Origin: Pseudotamlana agarivorans
GTDB lineage: Bacteria; Bacteroidota; Bacteroidia; Flavobacteriales; Flavobacteriaceae
DNA: 64,000 bases
Assembly (NCBI RefSeq): GCF_018860245.1
Contig: NZ_JAHKPD010000018.1
Coordinates: forward strand, 62,001-126,000
Direction: 5' to 3'
Notes under the pieces: model-generated
What the model was told of the DNA's origin: nothing
Seen by the model: only the letters and a program-made list of their open reading frames with translations
Databases searched by the model: none
Program-made: the position numbers and the translations under genes
Shown: positions 36,334-45,306 of the stretch, in pieces
How the letters are laid out: each line of letters opens with the position of its first letter
Numbering within the stretch: the stretch's first letter is position 1

Positions 36334-37560
36334 ATGGGTTTAAAAGAGAATTTACATAATTTTAAAGTTAAAAATAAAGGGAAGAAGTGGTTACCAGCTT
36401 TTTCTGCCATTCATACCTTTTTATTTTTACCTAATGAGACCACACATAATGGGACTCATATAAAAGCAGCCGACGATTTAAAACGTACCATGAATACCGT
36501 AATTATGGCTATGGTACCATGTTTAATCTTTGGTATGTTTAACGCAGGATACCAACATCACCTAGCTTTTGATGGTATTCAAGCCGTATCAGGAGGGTTT
36601 TTTAGTCCAGAATTTTGGACTTTAGATAACTTCAATGTTGGTTTTTGGAAAATTATACCACTAGTACTCGTGTCTTACGGTGTTGGTTTAGGTATTGAGT
36701 TCATATTTGCAATCATTAAAGGTCATGAAGTTGAAGAAGGCTACTTGGTAACAGGTATGTTAGTGCCACTTATCGTGCCTATTGATATTCCATTATGGAT
36801 GCTTGCTGTTGCCGTTATTTTTGGTGTAGTTATCGGAAAAGAAGTTTTTGGTGGAACAGGGATGAACATTCTTAATCCAGCATTAACTATTCGTGCATTT
36901 TTATTCTTCGCATATCCTACTTGGATGTCTGGTGATAAAGTATGGGTTGAAGGTGCTGTAGCAAGAGATCAAGCGATTGCCGCTGGTCAAAATTTAGATG
37001 CAGTTTCAGGTGAAACCGTTCTGGGTAGTTTAGCACAAGGAAAAGCCGTTGTTCACTCAGCTGCCGATATGTTCTTTGGATTTATACCAGGTTCTATTGG
37101 TGAAACATCAACACTTTTAATCATATTGGGTGGTTTATTCTTAATATTCTCTAAAATTGGAAGTTGGAGAATCATGTTGTCTTCAGCACTTGGAGCTATT
37201 GTTATGGGCTTAATTTTCAATCAAGTTGTTGATGCAGGAGTGATTACTGAAACAAGCAAGTTTTACGGCTTAATGAGTACACCATTTTGGCACCACTTAC
37301 TTATTGGAGGTTTTGCTTTTGGTACCGTGTTTATGGCTACCGACCCTGTAACGGCGTCGCAAACAAATAAAGGAAAATGGTATTACGGTTTCTTAGTAGG
37401 ATTTATTTCTATCTTAATCCGAGTATTCAATCCAGCTTACCCAGAAGGTGTGATGTTAGCTATTCTATTAATGAATGTTTTCGCACCAACAATTGATCAT
37501 TATGTTGTTCAAGGTAATGTGAAGAAAAGAAAGAAACGTTTAAAAGTAAAAACGGCTTAA
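36334..37560 (+). CDS. nqrB: Na+-NQR subunit B
   Basis: A 408-residue membrane subunit with about ten helices that holds a covalently bound FMN and riboflavin and is part of the sodium path. The likely flavinylated Thr is in GSIGETST (residues 253-260). Other signatures are FGGTGMNILNPALTIRAFLFFAYPTWMSGD and FMATDPVTASQTNKGKW. The C-terminus is basic (KKRKKRLKVKTA). ApbE, which attaches the FMN, is encoded at the end of this cluster. Confidence 0.97.
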   Translation: MGLKENLHNFKVKNKGKKWLPAFSAIHTFLFLPNETTHNGTHIKAADDLKRTMNTVIMAMVPCLIFGMFNAGYQHHLAFDGIQAVSGGFFSPEFWTLDNFNVGFWKIIPLVLVSYGVGLGIEFIFAIIKGHEVEEGYLVTGMLVPLIVPIDIPLWMLAVAVIFGVVIGKEVFGGTGMNILNPALTIRAFLFFAYPTWMSGDKVWVEGAVARDQAIAAGQNLDAVSGETVLGSLAQGKAVVHSAADMFFGFIPGSIGETSTLLIILGGLFLIFSKIGSWRIMLSSALGAIVMGLIFNQVVDAGVITETSKFYGLMSTPFWHHLLIGGFAFGTVFMATDPVTASQTNKGKWYYGFLVGFISILIRVFNPAYPEGVMLAILLMNVFAPTIDHYVVQGNVKKRKKRLKVKTA

Positions 37561-37562
37561 CA

Positions 37563-38315
37563 ATGGAAAACAAAACGGATAAAAATTCATATACTATAAT
37601 ATTTGCCATTGCCATGGTTGTCGTGGTTGGCGCGTTATTAGCATTTACGGCCTCTTCTTTAAGTCCGAAAATTTCTGAAAACCAACGTATAGAAAAGCAA
37701 CAGAATATTCTATATGCTATGGGTGTTAATGATAACGATGAGTCTAGCGCAGTATTTGTTTCTACAAAGGATGCACCAGAATTATTTGACAAGTATATCT
37801 CGAAGCAGTTAGTGATAAAAAACGGAACTCCTGAAGAAGATGATAAAGCTTATTTAATAGACCTTAAAAAAGACAAGGCCGCTGCTGGAGGAGATCCTTC
37901 GAAACGTAACTTGCCTTTGTTTATTGGAGAAAAAGACGGTGTAACTCATTACATTATTCCTATCTACGGAAAAGGTTTATGGGATGCGATTTGGGCTTAT
38001 GTTTCCTTAGATGAAAACATGGTCATTCAAGGGGCTTATTTTGATCACAAAGGAGAAACTCCTGGTTTAGGTGCAAATATTAAGCAACGTTACTTCATGG
38101 ACGATTTTATTGGAGAGCATGTTTTAGATCAAAGCGGAAACTTTAAAGGGGTGACTGTTGCTAAAGGAAATGCAGATCCTACAAACGAAGATAAAACAGA
38201 TAACGAGGTTGATGCTATTGCGGGAGCTACTATCACAGGTGATGGTGTTACAGCAATGATTAAGAGTGATTTAAAACTTTACAAGCCTTATTTCGATAAT
38301 TTAAAAAATAATTAA
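37563..38315 (+). CDS. nqrC: Na+-NQR subunit C
   Basis: A 250-residue subunit with one N-terminal helix (about 11-31) and a periplasmic FMN-binding domain. The flavinylation motif is AGATIT at 220-225 (D-x-IAGATITGDGVTAM), the FMN being attached by ApbE through a phosphoester to Thr. KGETPGLGANI at 163-173 is also typical. It starts 2 bases after nqrB. Confidence 0.97.
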   Translation: MENKTDKNSYTIIFAIAMVVVVGALLAFTASSLSPKISENQRIEKQQNILYAMGVNDNDESSAVFVSTKDAPELFDKYISKQLVIKNGTPEEDDKAYLIDLKKDKAAAGGDPSKRNLPLFIGEKDGVTHYIIPIYGKGLWDAIWAYVSLDENMVIQGAYFDHKGETPGLGANIKQRYFMDDFIGEHVLDQSGNFKGVTVAKGNADPTNEDKTDNEVDAIAGATITGDGVTAMIKSDLKLYKPYFDNLKNN

Positions 38316-38318
38316 TTT

Positions 38319-38966
38319 ATGGGACTTTTATCAAAAAAAGACACAAAGTTAATCACAGACCCATTAGCAGATAATAACCCAATTACCATTCAGGTATTAG
38401 GTATTTGTTCTGCATTAGCTATTACAGCCGAACTTAAAGCTTCTATTGTAATGTCTATTTCAGTATTATTCGTATTAGGATTTGGTAATGTTATCATTTC
38501 ATTAATGCGTAACATTATACCTTCAAAAATTAGAATTATAGTACAGTTAACTGTGGTTGCTGCTTTAGTAATTATTGTAGATCAAGTTCTTAAAGCTTTT
38601 GCTTACGAGTTAAGTAAAACACTTTCAGTTTTTATTGGTTTAATTATTACAAACTGTATCATTATGGGGCGTTTTGAAGCTTTTGCTTTAGCAAACGGAC
38701 CTTGGAAATCTTTCCTTGACGGTATTGGAAACTCTTTAGGATACGGTGTTATTCTTATTATAGTAGGTTTCTTTAGAGAATTATTAGGTTCTGGAACGCT
38801 ATTAGGTTTCCCTGTATTAGGTGATCCTATTGCAAAAACAGGGTTATATTCTATTGGGTACGAAAATAACGGATTCATGTTATTATCGCCAATGGCATTA
38901 ATCGTTGTGGGTATCATCATTTGGGTACAACGTTCAAGAAACAAAGCTTTAGTAGAAGATCATTAA
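38319..38966 (+). CDS. nqrD: Na+-NQR subunit D
   Basis: A 215-residue membrane protein of six helices, homologous to RnfE and to NqrE. Family segments: ITDPLADNNPITIQVLGICSALAITA with the conserved Cys that helps hold the intramembrane iron centre, NCIIMGRFEAFALANGPWKSFLDGIGNSLGYG, and GSGTLLGFPVLG. It starts 3 bases after nqrC. An 80-base gap with a hairpin separates it from nqrE. Confidence 0.96.
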   Translation: MGLLSKKDTKLITDPLADNNPITIQVLGICSALAITAELKASIVMSISVLFVLGFGNVIISLMRNIIPSKIRIIVQLTVVAALVIIVDQVLKAFAYELSKTLSVFIGLIITNCIIMGRFEAFALANGPWKSFLDGIGNSLGYGVILIIVGFFRELLGSGTLLGFPVLGDPIAKTGLYSIGYENNGFMLLSPMALIVVGIIIWVQRSRNKALVEDH

Positions 38967-38984
38967 AAATTAGTTTGTAGTTGA

Positions 38985-39018
38985 TAGTTATTGGTTAATA
39001 GTCATTTACCAATAACTA
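38985..39018 (+). repeat. Hairpin in the nqrD-nqrE gap
   Basis: TAGTTATTGGT and ACCAATAACTA form a perfect 11-bp stem around a 12-base loop. It is followed by A-rich CTAAAAAC-type repeats and not by a T-run, so it is more likely a processing or stability element than a terminator. Confidence 0.7.
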
Positions 39019-39046
39019 AAAACCAAAAACTAAAAACTAAAAAAAT

Positions 39047-39769
39047 ATGGAACATTTAGAATTATTTTTAAAATCAATATTTATAGACAACATGGTATTT
39101 GCCACGTTCTTAGGGATGTGTTCTTACCTAGCTGTATCTAAAAAAGTGAGTACAGCTGTTGGTCTTGGTGCTGCAGTAATCTTTGTATTAGCCATAACAG
39201 TGCCTTTAAACTGGTTATTAGATCAGTATTTATTACAACCAGGTGCTTTAAAATGGTTAGGTGCTGAGTATGCCGATTACGATTTAAGCTTCTTATCTTT
39301 TATCATGTTTATTGCAACCATTGCAACCATGGTACAATTAGTTGAAATTGTGGTTGAAAAATTTTCACCATCATTATATAACTCACTTGGTATTTTCTTA
39401 CCGTTAATTGCGGTAAACTGTGCCATTTTAGGAGGGTCTTTATTCATGCAATCTCGTGAAATTCCATCATTAGGATTAGCGACAACTTACGGTGTAGGTT
39501 CGGGAATTGGATGGTTTTTAGCAATTCTTGCTATTGCTGCCATTCGTGAGAAAATTAGATACTCTAATGTACCACCTGCCTTAAGAGGTCTAGGAATCAC
39601 ATTCATCATTACAGGATTAATGGCCATTGGTTTCATGAGTTTTGGAGGGATGTTAACAGGAGGTGATGATGAAGCGCCTAAAGAAACTGCAACTGCAAAA
39701 GTTGAAAGTTCTAAAGCAGAATCAGAAAATAATAAAGTGATCGCTAACAACATAAAAGTAACCGAGTAA
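39047..39769 (+). CDS. nqrE: Na+-NQR subunit E with extended tail
   Basis: A 240-residue six-helix membrane subunit paired with NqrD. Conserved parts: [23 protein letters not shown] with the iron-centre Cys, [13 protein letters not shown], and [31 protein letters not shown]. The family is usually about 200 residues; here a hydrophilic tail of about 38 residues (from GGDDEAPKE, rich in Lys, Glu, Ser) is added after the last helix. It is followed by nqrF after 1 base. Confidence 0.96.
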   Translation: MEHLELFLKSIFIDNMVFATFLGMCSYLAVSKKVSTAVGLGAAVIFVLAITVPLNWLLDQYLLQPGALKWLGAEYADYDLSFLSFIMFIATIATMVQLVEIVVEKFSPSLYNSLGIFLPLIAVNCAILGGSLFMQSREIPSLGLATTYGVGSGIGWFLAILAIAAIREKIRYSNVPPALRGLGITFIITGLMAIGFMSFGGMLTGGDDEAPKETATAKVESSKAESENNKVIANNIKVTE

Positions 39770-39770
39770 T

Positions 39771-41078
39771 ATGATTTTAGCAGCAAGTACAACAGGAACT
39801 ATTGTAGTAACCGTAATAGCGTTTTTAATTATTACACTTTCACTGGTTACTTTACTATTATTTGTAAAACAAAAATTATCACCATCAGGACCGGTAAAAA
39901 TTACCATTAATGGTGAAAAGGAAATTGAGGTAGCTTCTGGAGGAAGTTTACTTTCAACTCTGGGTAACGCAAAAATATTTTTACCTTCTGCTTGTGGTGG
40001 AGGGGGAACTTGTATTCAATGTGAATGTCACGTATTAGAAGGTGGCGGAGAAGCCTTACCAACTGAGATTCCTCACTTTACTAGGAAAGAATTAGCTCAT
40101 GGAGCGCGTTTGTCTTGTCAGGTAAAAGTGAAACAAGACATGAATATTACGATTCCAGAAGAAGTTTTCGGAATTAAAAAATGGGAAGCGACAGTAGTTC
40201 GTAATTATAACGTGGCCTCTTTCATTAAAGAGTTTGTGGTTGAAATCCCTGAGGATATGGGCTACAAAGCTGGTGGATATATTCAAATTGAAATTCCACC
40301 TTGTGAAGTTAAATATTCGGATATGGATATTACAGCACACCCTGAAGAGCATGAAACAGCAGATAAGTTTCAAGCAGAATGGGATAAATTCGGACTTTGG
40401 CCCTTAGTGATGAAAAACACAGAAACAGTAGAAAGAGCTTATTCTATGGCTTCTTACCCTGCTGAAGGACGTGAAATCATGTTAAACGTTCGTGTGGCTT
40501 GTCCGCCTTGGGATCGTGCTAAAAACGGTTGGATGGATGTAAATCCAGGTGTCGCGTCATCTTTTATTTTTAATCAAAAACCAGGAGATAAAGTAACGAT
40601 TTCAGGACCTTATGGTGAATTCTTCATCAATGAGTCTGATAGTGAAATGCTTTACGTTGGTGGTGGAGCTGGTATGGCGCCAATGCGTTCGCACTTATAC
40701 CACTTATTCAAAACCTTAAAAACAGGTAGAAAAGTAACATATTGGTACGGTGGACGTTCAAAACGTGAGTTATTCTATTTAGAGCACTTCCGTGAATTAG
40801 AAAGAGATTTCCCTAATTTTAAATTTTACTTAGCCCTATCTGAACCATTACCAGAAGATAACTGGCAAGTTAAAGCCGATATTGATGCCCCAGGAGATGG
40901 TTTTGTTGGATTTATTCACAATTGTGTAATAGATAATTATTTAAGCAAACACGATGCTCCAGAAGATATTGAATTGTATTTCTGTGGACCGCCATTAATG
41001 AACAATGCGGTTCAGAAAATGGGAGAAGATTTTGGTATCCCAGATGAGCATATTAGATTTGATGACTTCGGAGGATAA
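39771..41078 (+). CDS. nqrF: Na+-NQR subunit F (NADH-oxidising)
   Basis: A 435-residue electron-entry subunit. One N-terminal helix (about 10-32) anchors it; a 2Fe-2S ferredoxin domain has Cys75, Cys81, Cys84 and the fourth Cys in ARLSCQVKV; an FAD/NADH reductase domain follows, with RAYSMASYP (FAD), [13 protein letters not shown] and [12 protein letters not shown] (NADH). The C-terminus is FDDFGG. It ends the structural nqr genes and is followed by a terminator. Confidence 0.97.
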   Translation: MILAASTTGTIVVTVIAFLIITLSLVTLLLFVKQKLSPSGPVKITINGEKEIEVASGGSLLSTLGNAKIFLPSACGGGGTCIQCECHVLEGGGEALPTEIPHFTRKELAHGARLSCQVKVKQDMNITIPEEVFGIKKWEATVVRNYNVASFIKEFVVEIPEDMGYKAGGYIQIEIPPCEVKYSDMDITAHPEEHETADKFQAEWDKFGLWPLVMKNTETVERAYSMASYPAEGREIMLNVRVACPPWDRAKNGWMDVNPGVASSFIFNQKPGDKVTISGPYGEFFINESDSEMLYVGGGAGMAPMRSHLYHLFKTLKTGRKVTYWYGGRSKRELFYLEHFRELERDFPNFKFYLALSEPLPEDNWQVKADIDAPGDGFVGFIHNCVIDNYLSKHDAPEDIELYFCGPPLMNNAVQKMGEDFGIPDEHIRFDDFGG

Positions 41079-41125
41079 ATTTCAGCGAAAGCAGAAATCT
41101 CAAGAAGATTATATTTAAAAAAAAC

Positions 41126-41151
41126 ACCGATACGGAAGTGTCGGTTTTTTT
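41126..41151 (+). terminator. Terminator of the nqr operon
   Basis: ACCGATAC and GTGTCGGT form an 8-bp stem (one G-U pair) with a GGAA tetraloop, followed by seven T. Confidence 0.85.
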
Positions 41152-41162
41152 ATGTGCTTATT

Positions 41163-41609
41163 TTAGAAGGTAAATTTTTGTTTTTTAGCATGAACTTCCA
41201 AAAGCCTAGTATAATCCATCACGTTAGGAATGTTGTCTAGTTTGCAAAGCAAGGTCACTACAGCATATAACCCTTGAAACAAAGTATCTTTATCAGCGGT
41301 ATTGATAGGTTTTTGATTTGAATGGTGCAATGGCGTTTTAAATCCGCAAGCTTCCAAAAACTCATGTTCTATTTGTAATAATTCGATAGGCGTATAGCCA
41401 TTAAATTTTCGTCCTAAGGATTGATGCACTTTCCCAACATAATTCAACTGAAGGCCTCCATGATCGTCTGAAAGGTATTGCCAACCATCCGTTTGGTCTA
41501 AAATATTTCCCACAGCACATTGCTTACAACATTCTGGGTTAAGCTTGTTATTATGAAATGCAGTATATAATTTGTTGATGGCTGTTTCAAACCGTAAGGT
41601 CGTTTTCAT
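41163..41609 (-). CDS. Conserved Cys-rich protein beside nqr, unknown function
   Basis: A 148-residue soluble protein starting MKTTLRFETAINKLY; an upstream in-frame start adds 20 residues of low likelihood. It has a compact Cys cluster PECCKQCAVGNI (C-C-x-x-C) near residue 27-33 and a further Cys at EACGFK, so metal binding is plausible. Proteins of this type next to nqrF are sometimes mis-labelled as NqrF in databases, but it shares no domain with NqrF. Its place between nqr and apbE suggests a link to NQR maturation, which is inference. Confidence 0.7.
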   Translation of the reverse strand: MKTTLRFETAINKLYTAFHNNKLNPECCKQCAVGNILDQTDGWQYLSDDHGGLQLNYVGKVHQSLGRKFNGYTPIELLQIEHEFLEACGFKTPLHHSNQKPINTADKDTLFQGLYAVVTLLCKLDNIPNVMDYTRLLEVHAKKQKFTF

Positions 41610-41867
41610 AATTTTTTTATTTCTAAGATAATAAAAAAAGATAAAACGCTTATATTTAGAGCTTAACAAGCTTGAGGTTTCTTCGGTTCTGTGTTTTTCA
41701 AATTAGAATTTAATTTGTGTTTCATAGACTAAACAAATTAAAAGGTTTACCTTCATATGAATCAAGACTATCTTAATTTTGGCGTTTCAAGTGGTGATTA
41801 AGGCATCGGGATATCCGTAGATATTTAAAATATTGTTAAGTTTGCTTAGTGAACTTAAATTTAGAGT

Positions 41868-42245
41868 ATGAGTAAACCACTTACGGAACAAGAATTACAT
41901 AATTTGGCCATGAATCATGTTGGAAAGGATTTGGAAGAACGTGGTTTTGAGTTTATTGCCATTAATAGTAAACTAAAAAAACATCCCCAATTTGTTTGCA
42001 TCGATAAAAATAAGCAGTACTTTTTTGTAATTGTAAGGGCTGTAGTTCTGCCTGAAAATCCTAATAATTACGATGTGGTTTGGATGGAATCCTTTAAAAA
42101 CCACGCTAGAGAACAAGATGCAAAAGTGCTTTATGCTGGTGTTGGGATTGGGAGTATTGAAGGTGAAAAAGAACCCATTTATTTAAACAAAGATTATTTA
42201 TTGGAATATAACGGTATTCAGTTTTTGGAAACTAATTTAAATTAA
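41868..42245 (+). CDS. Conserved unknown protein upstream of apbE
   Basis: A 125-residue soluble alpha/beta protein (ELHNLAMNHVGKDLEERGFEFIAINSKLKKHPQFVCIDKNKQYFFVIVRAV). The pattern of an acidic residue, then QFVCIDKN and FFVIVRAV, is slightly like nuclease-type PD-(D/E)xK folds but without the catalytic Lys in a clear place, so I do not assign it. It is 12 bases before apbE and so co-expressed with it. Confidence 0.7.
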   Translation: MSKPLTEQELHNLAMNHVGKDLEERGFEFIAINSKLKKHPQFVCIDKNKQYFFVIVRAVVLPENPNNYDVVWMESFKNHAREQDAKVLYAGVGIGSIEGEKEPIYLNKDYLLEYNGIQFLETNLN

Positions 42246-42257
42246 ACCCTCGTACTT

Positions 42258-43232
42258 ATGAAGAACATCGCAGTAATTATCATACTTCTAGTAACTTTTT
42301 CTTGTAAAAAGGAAATAAAAAATACCAAGTTAGTTGGAGAGGTGTTCGGAACAACTTATGCGTTTACTTATAATTCTGAAGTTAATTATAAAACGCAATT
42401 TGACAGCTTATTTGCTGTGGTAAATAATTCGATGTCTACCTATCAAGATAATTCTATAATTTCTAAGTTAAATGATAATGAATTAGTTGAAATTGATGAT
42501 CATTTTGCATATGTTTTTGAAGCTTCCAAAATCATTTATAAAGAAACTGATGGTGCTTTCGATCCCACAATTGGTGCGGTAGTAAACGCCTGGGATTTTG
42601 GACCAAAAGGCGAAATAGAGGAGTTGGATACGCTGTCTATTGATTGGTTGATGCGTTCTGTGGGTTTAAAGCAAGTGACACGAATTGACAATAAAATAAT
42701 TAAACCTAAGGGTACTTTCTTAGATTTTAACGCTATTGCAAAAGGGTATGGCGTTGATATGATTGGTGAATATTTAGAATCGCAAAACGTTAATGATTAT
42801 TTAGTTGAAATTGGTGGGGAAATTAGAACAAGAGGAGCAAATGTTGAAAAAAAACACCCTTGGAAAGTGGGTATAGAGCGTCCAAATTTTGAAGGCGAAC
42901 ACTCAATTTTGGATGTCGTAATTTTGAAAGATGATGCCATGGCCACATCAGGAACTTACCGAAAGTTTAAAATAGATAAAGAAGGCAAGCGTTATGCGCA
43001 TATTATCGATCCTAAAACAGGGTTTCCTAGTAAAACTAATTTATTGAGTATTTCGGTAATTCATGAGAACTGTATGACTGCAGATGCTTATGCAACAGCG
43101 TTTAAGTCTATGGGCTTAGAAAAAGTTAAAGCTTTTGTTAAAGACCGCCCAGATCTTAAAGTGTACTTAATTTTTGAAAACGATAAACAAGAACTTGAAA
43201 CTTTAGCTCTTAACGGTTTTCCTGAGAATTAA
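42258..43232 (+). CDS. apbE: FAD:protein FMN transferase (lipoprotein)
   Basis: A 324-residue periplasmic flavinyltransferase with a lipoprotein signal (MKNIAVIIILLVTFSC, Cys16). It transfers FMN from FAD to Thr in NqrB and NqrC. Family motifs: STYQDNSIISKLN, DGAFDPTIGAVVNAWDFGP, LDFNAIAKGYGVDMI, VEIGGEIRTRG, KRYAHIIDPKTGFPSKTNLLSISVI and CMTADAYATAF. Being next to nqr makes the target clear. Confidence 0.96.
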   Translation: MKNIAVIIILLVTFSCKKEIKNTKLVGEVFGTTYAFTYNSEVNYKTQFDSLFAVVNNSMSTYQDNSIISKLNDNELVEIDDHFAYVFEASKIIYKETDGAFDPTIGAVVNAWDFGPKGEIEELDTLSIDWLMRSVGLKQVTRIDNKIIKPKGTFLDFNAIAKGYGVDMIGEYLESQNVNDYLVEIGGEIRTRGANVEKKHPWKVGIERPNFEGEHSILDVVILKDDAMATSGTYRKFKIDKEGKRYAHIIDPKTGFPSKTNLLSISVIHENCMTADAYATAFKSMGLEKVKAFVKDRPDLKVYLIFENDKQELETLALNGFPEN

Positions 43233-43273
43233 AGAAGACCTTTATGTTTTTACATGTTTTTTGATAAAAAAAA

Positions 43274-43311
43274 GCTGTCTAAATTTATTGAAATTAAACA
43301 GCCTTTTTTTT
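43274..43311 (+). terminator. Terminator downstream of apbE
   Basis: GCTGT (43274-43278) pairs with ACAGC (43298-43302), with TAA/TTA pairing extending inward; T-run 43303-43311 follows on the plus strand. Confidence 0.7.
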
Positions 43312-43333
43312 AAAACTTCCCGTTTATTCTATG

Positions 43334-43633
43334 TTATTGTTTCTTTTTATTTTTGCCTTTCTTCCAGTTTGTTTTTAATTCCTCTAAAGTAATTTCACCA
43401 CTAGAGTCACTATCCAATTTAGCAAAATGCTTTTCTAGTTTTTCTGCAGGTACATCTTTTTTTCGTTTTGCAGATTTGAATTCTTCAAGAGAAATTGTTC
43501 CGTTTTTATCGGTATCAAAACGCTTAAGTATTTTCTCAAAGTCTGGTTGCTTTTTTTCTTGCGCTTGTGCTGTAAAAGAAAAAGTAAATAAAGCTAAAGC
43601 TGCAATTCCAAATTTTAAAGTTTTTAAAGTCAT
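43334..43633 (-). CDS. Secreted EF-hand calcium-binding protein
   Basis: A 99-residue protein with signal peptide (to about residue 25, TAQAQ) and two canonical 12-residue EF-hand loops: residues 40-51 (DTDKNGTISLEE) and 74-85 (DSDSSGEITLEE), both with acidic residues at positions 1, 3 and 12. The C-terminus is very basic (KKGKNKKKQ). It binds calcium in the periplasm; its role is unknown. Confidence 0.88.
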   Translation of the reverse strand: MTLKTLKFGIAALALFTFSFTAQAQEKKQPDFEKILKRFDTDKNGTISLEEFKSAKRKKDVPAEKLEKHFAKLDSDSSGEITLEELKTNWKKGKNKKKQ

Positions 43634-43708
43634 CTTATTATGTTTTAATTGTTTTTTAATTGGTACTGCGTTTTAGACTCAAAGATTTAAAGAAAGTTTA
43701 AAAACGAA

Positions 43709-44158
43709 TTAAATATTTTTCAGACCTTCATAAATAACGATACTAACGGCGTTTGCTAAGTTTAAACTACGCACATGTTCACTATAAAGCGGGATTTTAT
43801 AAAGTTTGTCTAAGTTTTGGTGAACTATTTCTGGCGATAAACCCACAGATTCCTTTCCGAAAATTAAAAATAGGTCATCCTCAAACGGTATGTCCCAATG
43901 ATTTTTTTCGCCTTTACTAGACAGAAAAGCCATTTTTTTATTTTTGTTAATACTGAAGAATTCATCAACATTTTCATAGTAAGTTACCGAAAGGTGTTTC
44001 CAATAATCTAAACCAGCGCGCTTTAAACGGGTATCATCTATTTCAAAACCAAAAGGCTTCACTAAATGTAAATGGGAACCTGAGCCCAAAGCTAAGCGTC
44101 CTATATTTCCTGTGTTATTAGGTATTTCGGGTTCTATCAAAACAATGTTTAAAGGCAT
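43709..44158 (-). CDS. trmL: tRNA (cytidine/uridine(34)-2'-O)-methyltransferase
   Basis: A 149-residue minimal SPOUT methyltransferase. Typical motifs are LNIVLIEPEIPNNTGNIGRLALGSGSHLHLVKPFGF, KRAGLDYWKHL, LIFGKESVGLSPEI and YSEHVRSLNLANAVSIVIYE. It methylates the ribose of the wobble base in certain tRNA-Leu. It starts 2 bases before the end of the next minus-strand gene upstream, which suggests co-transcription with the lyase-like gene. Confidence 0.94.
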   Translation of the reverse strand: MPLNIVLIEPEIPNNTGNIGRLALGSGSHLHLVKPFGFEIDDTRLKRAGLDYWKHLSVTYYENVDEFFSINKNKKMAFLSSKGEKNHWDIPFEDDLFLIFGKESVGLSPEIVHQNLDKLYKIPLYSEHVRSLNLANAVSIVIYEGLKNI

Positions 44159-44160
44159 AT

Positions 44161-45222
44161 TTAATTAATTAGGAGTTTGTGGTCGGCTACTTTTTCATGG
44201 TTTTTATAAAAGATAATGTAGTAAGCACCACTATTAAAAGTAGAAGTATCCAGTGTTTTTTGCCTAGATTTTAATACAACTTGCTTACCTAAACTATTGT
44301 AAACTGAAAAGGAGTCAAAACTGTTAGATAGTTCCTCTGTAAAAAACACGTTGCCTTGACTTGGGTTCGGGTGTACCTTTATTCTAGCGTTTTTTTTTTC
44401 AGATTTATCTGTAGAAAGTGATTGCAGTTCTTCGATACTAAAATATTCAAAAGATACAATTTCATCTTTGATATCTTGAGGTGCGTTTAAGCTTCTATAA
44501 ATGCCCCATTTCGGTCTAACTATTGTTGCTCCAGGTCTCCAGTTGATCATATTATTGTTACTGTAGCTAAATAATTCGCTATTATCGCTTACTTTTTTAA
44601 TCGTAATAGCATAAGTTCCTACTGTGCTATAAGTGATGGTTTCTGTAACTTCAACCCAAGTGCCTTTAAGAGGTGTTAGGTCTGTTTTTTTAAGGGTGGA
44701 TTGACTATTGGTTTCCGCATAACGTAATTCAAGCTGGTCTGGAGCCCCTTTTCTTGTGGTTAGCGTATACATCGGCATACTTTCTAAAGCACCACCAACC
44801 GATTTAATTTGGTGAATATGTGTGAAACTCGAAGACGATTGAAAGTCAGCACTTATTTTAAAACGCCATTTATATTGCACAATCTCATTTTCTGTACCTA
44901 CTAAATTATCAGGTGATTTATCGTAAGTTTTAATTTCATTTCTTTGGCGGTCAAAGTTTTTACAACGGTCATTGTCTTCAGCAACATGCAGATGAAACTG
45001 AAAAACATAAGCTTGTAATTCGGCATCAAATACTTCATCAATATGATCACCAAAAGCCGTGTGCGCGCAATCGGGTGTTTCAATAGGGCTGTAACCTGGA
45101 GCAAGCACATTTGTTATTAAATCATAGGTGTTGCCTTGTCCTTCCGCTTTAAGTACAACTTGTGCATGCGTAAAAGGAGTGACAAGAAATGATAGGAAAA
45201 GAAAAAGAGCCGTACGATTCAT
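44161..45222 (-). CDS. T9SS-exported polysaccharide-lyase-like protein
   Basis: A 353-residue protein: signal peptide (MNRTALFLFLSFLVTPFTHAQ), then a ~245-residue beta-jelly-roll domain of the concanavalin-A-like lyase type (RQRNEIKTYDKSPDNL, YKWRFKISADFQ, FTHIHQIKS, MYTLTTRKG, WRPGATIVRPKWGIYRSL), then a type A T9SS sorting domain (KVHPNPSQGNVFF to ADHKLLIN). The arrangement resembles heparin-lyase-like or glucuronan-lyase-like enzymes, so it should be secreted through the Por system and act on an acidic polysaccharide. The substrate is not certain and catalytic residues were not fixed. Confidence 0.8.
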   Translation of the reverse strand: MNRTALFLFLSFLVTPFTHAQVVLKAEGQGNTYDLITNVLAPGYSPIETPDCAHTAFGDHIDEVFDAELQAYVFQFHLHVAEDNDRCKNFDRQRNEIKTYDKSPDNLVGTENEIVQYKWRFKISADFQSSSSFTHIHQIKSVGGALESMPMYTLTTRKGAPDQLELRYAETNSQSTLKKTDLTPLKGTWVEVTETITYSTVGTYAITIKKVSDNSELFSYSNNNMINWRPGATIVRPKWGIYRSLNAPQDIKDEIVSFEYFSIEELQSLSTDKSEKKNARIKVHPNPSQGNVFFTEELSNSFDSFSVYNSLGKQVVLKSRQKTLDTSTFNSGAYYIIFYKNHEKVADHKLLIN

Positions 45223-45306
45223 AGTTTTATTGGTATACTTAATCCATTTTTAAAATCAAATATAATACTAAAAAAAGAAGTGTCGACTCTTTAATATTTA
45301 GAAGTT

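Noticed and set aside
38985-39018. Terminator between nqrD and nqrE
   Set aside because: No T-run follows the stem; nqrE and nqrF are needed in the same complex.
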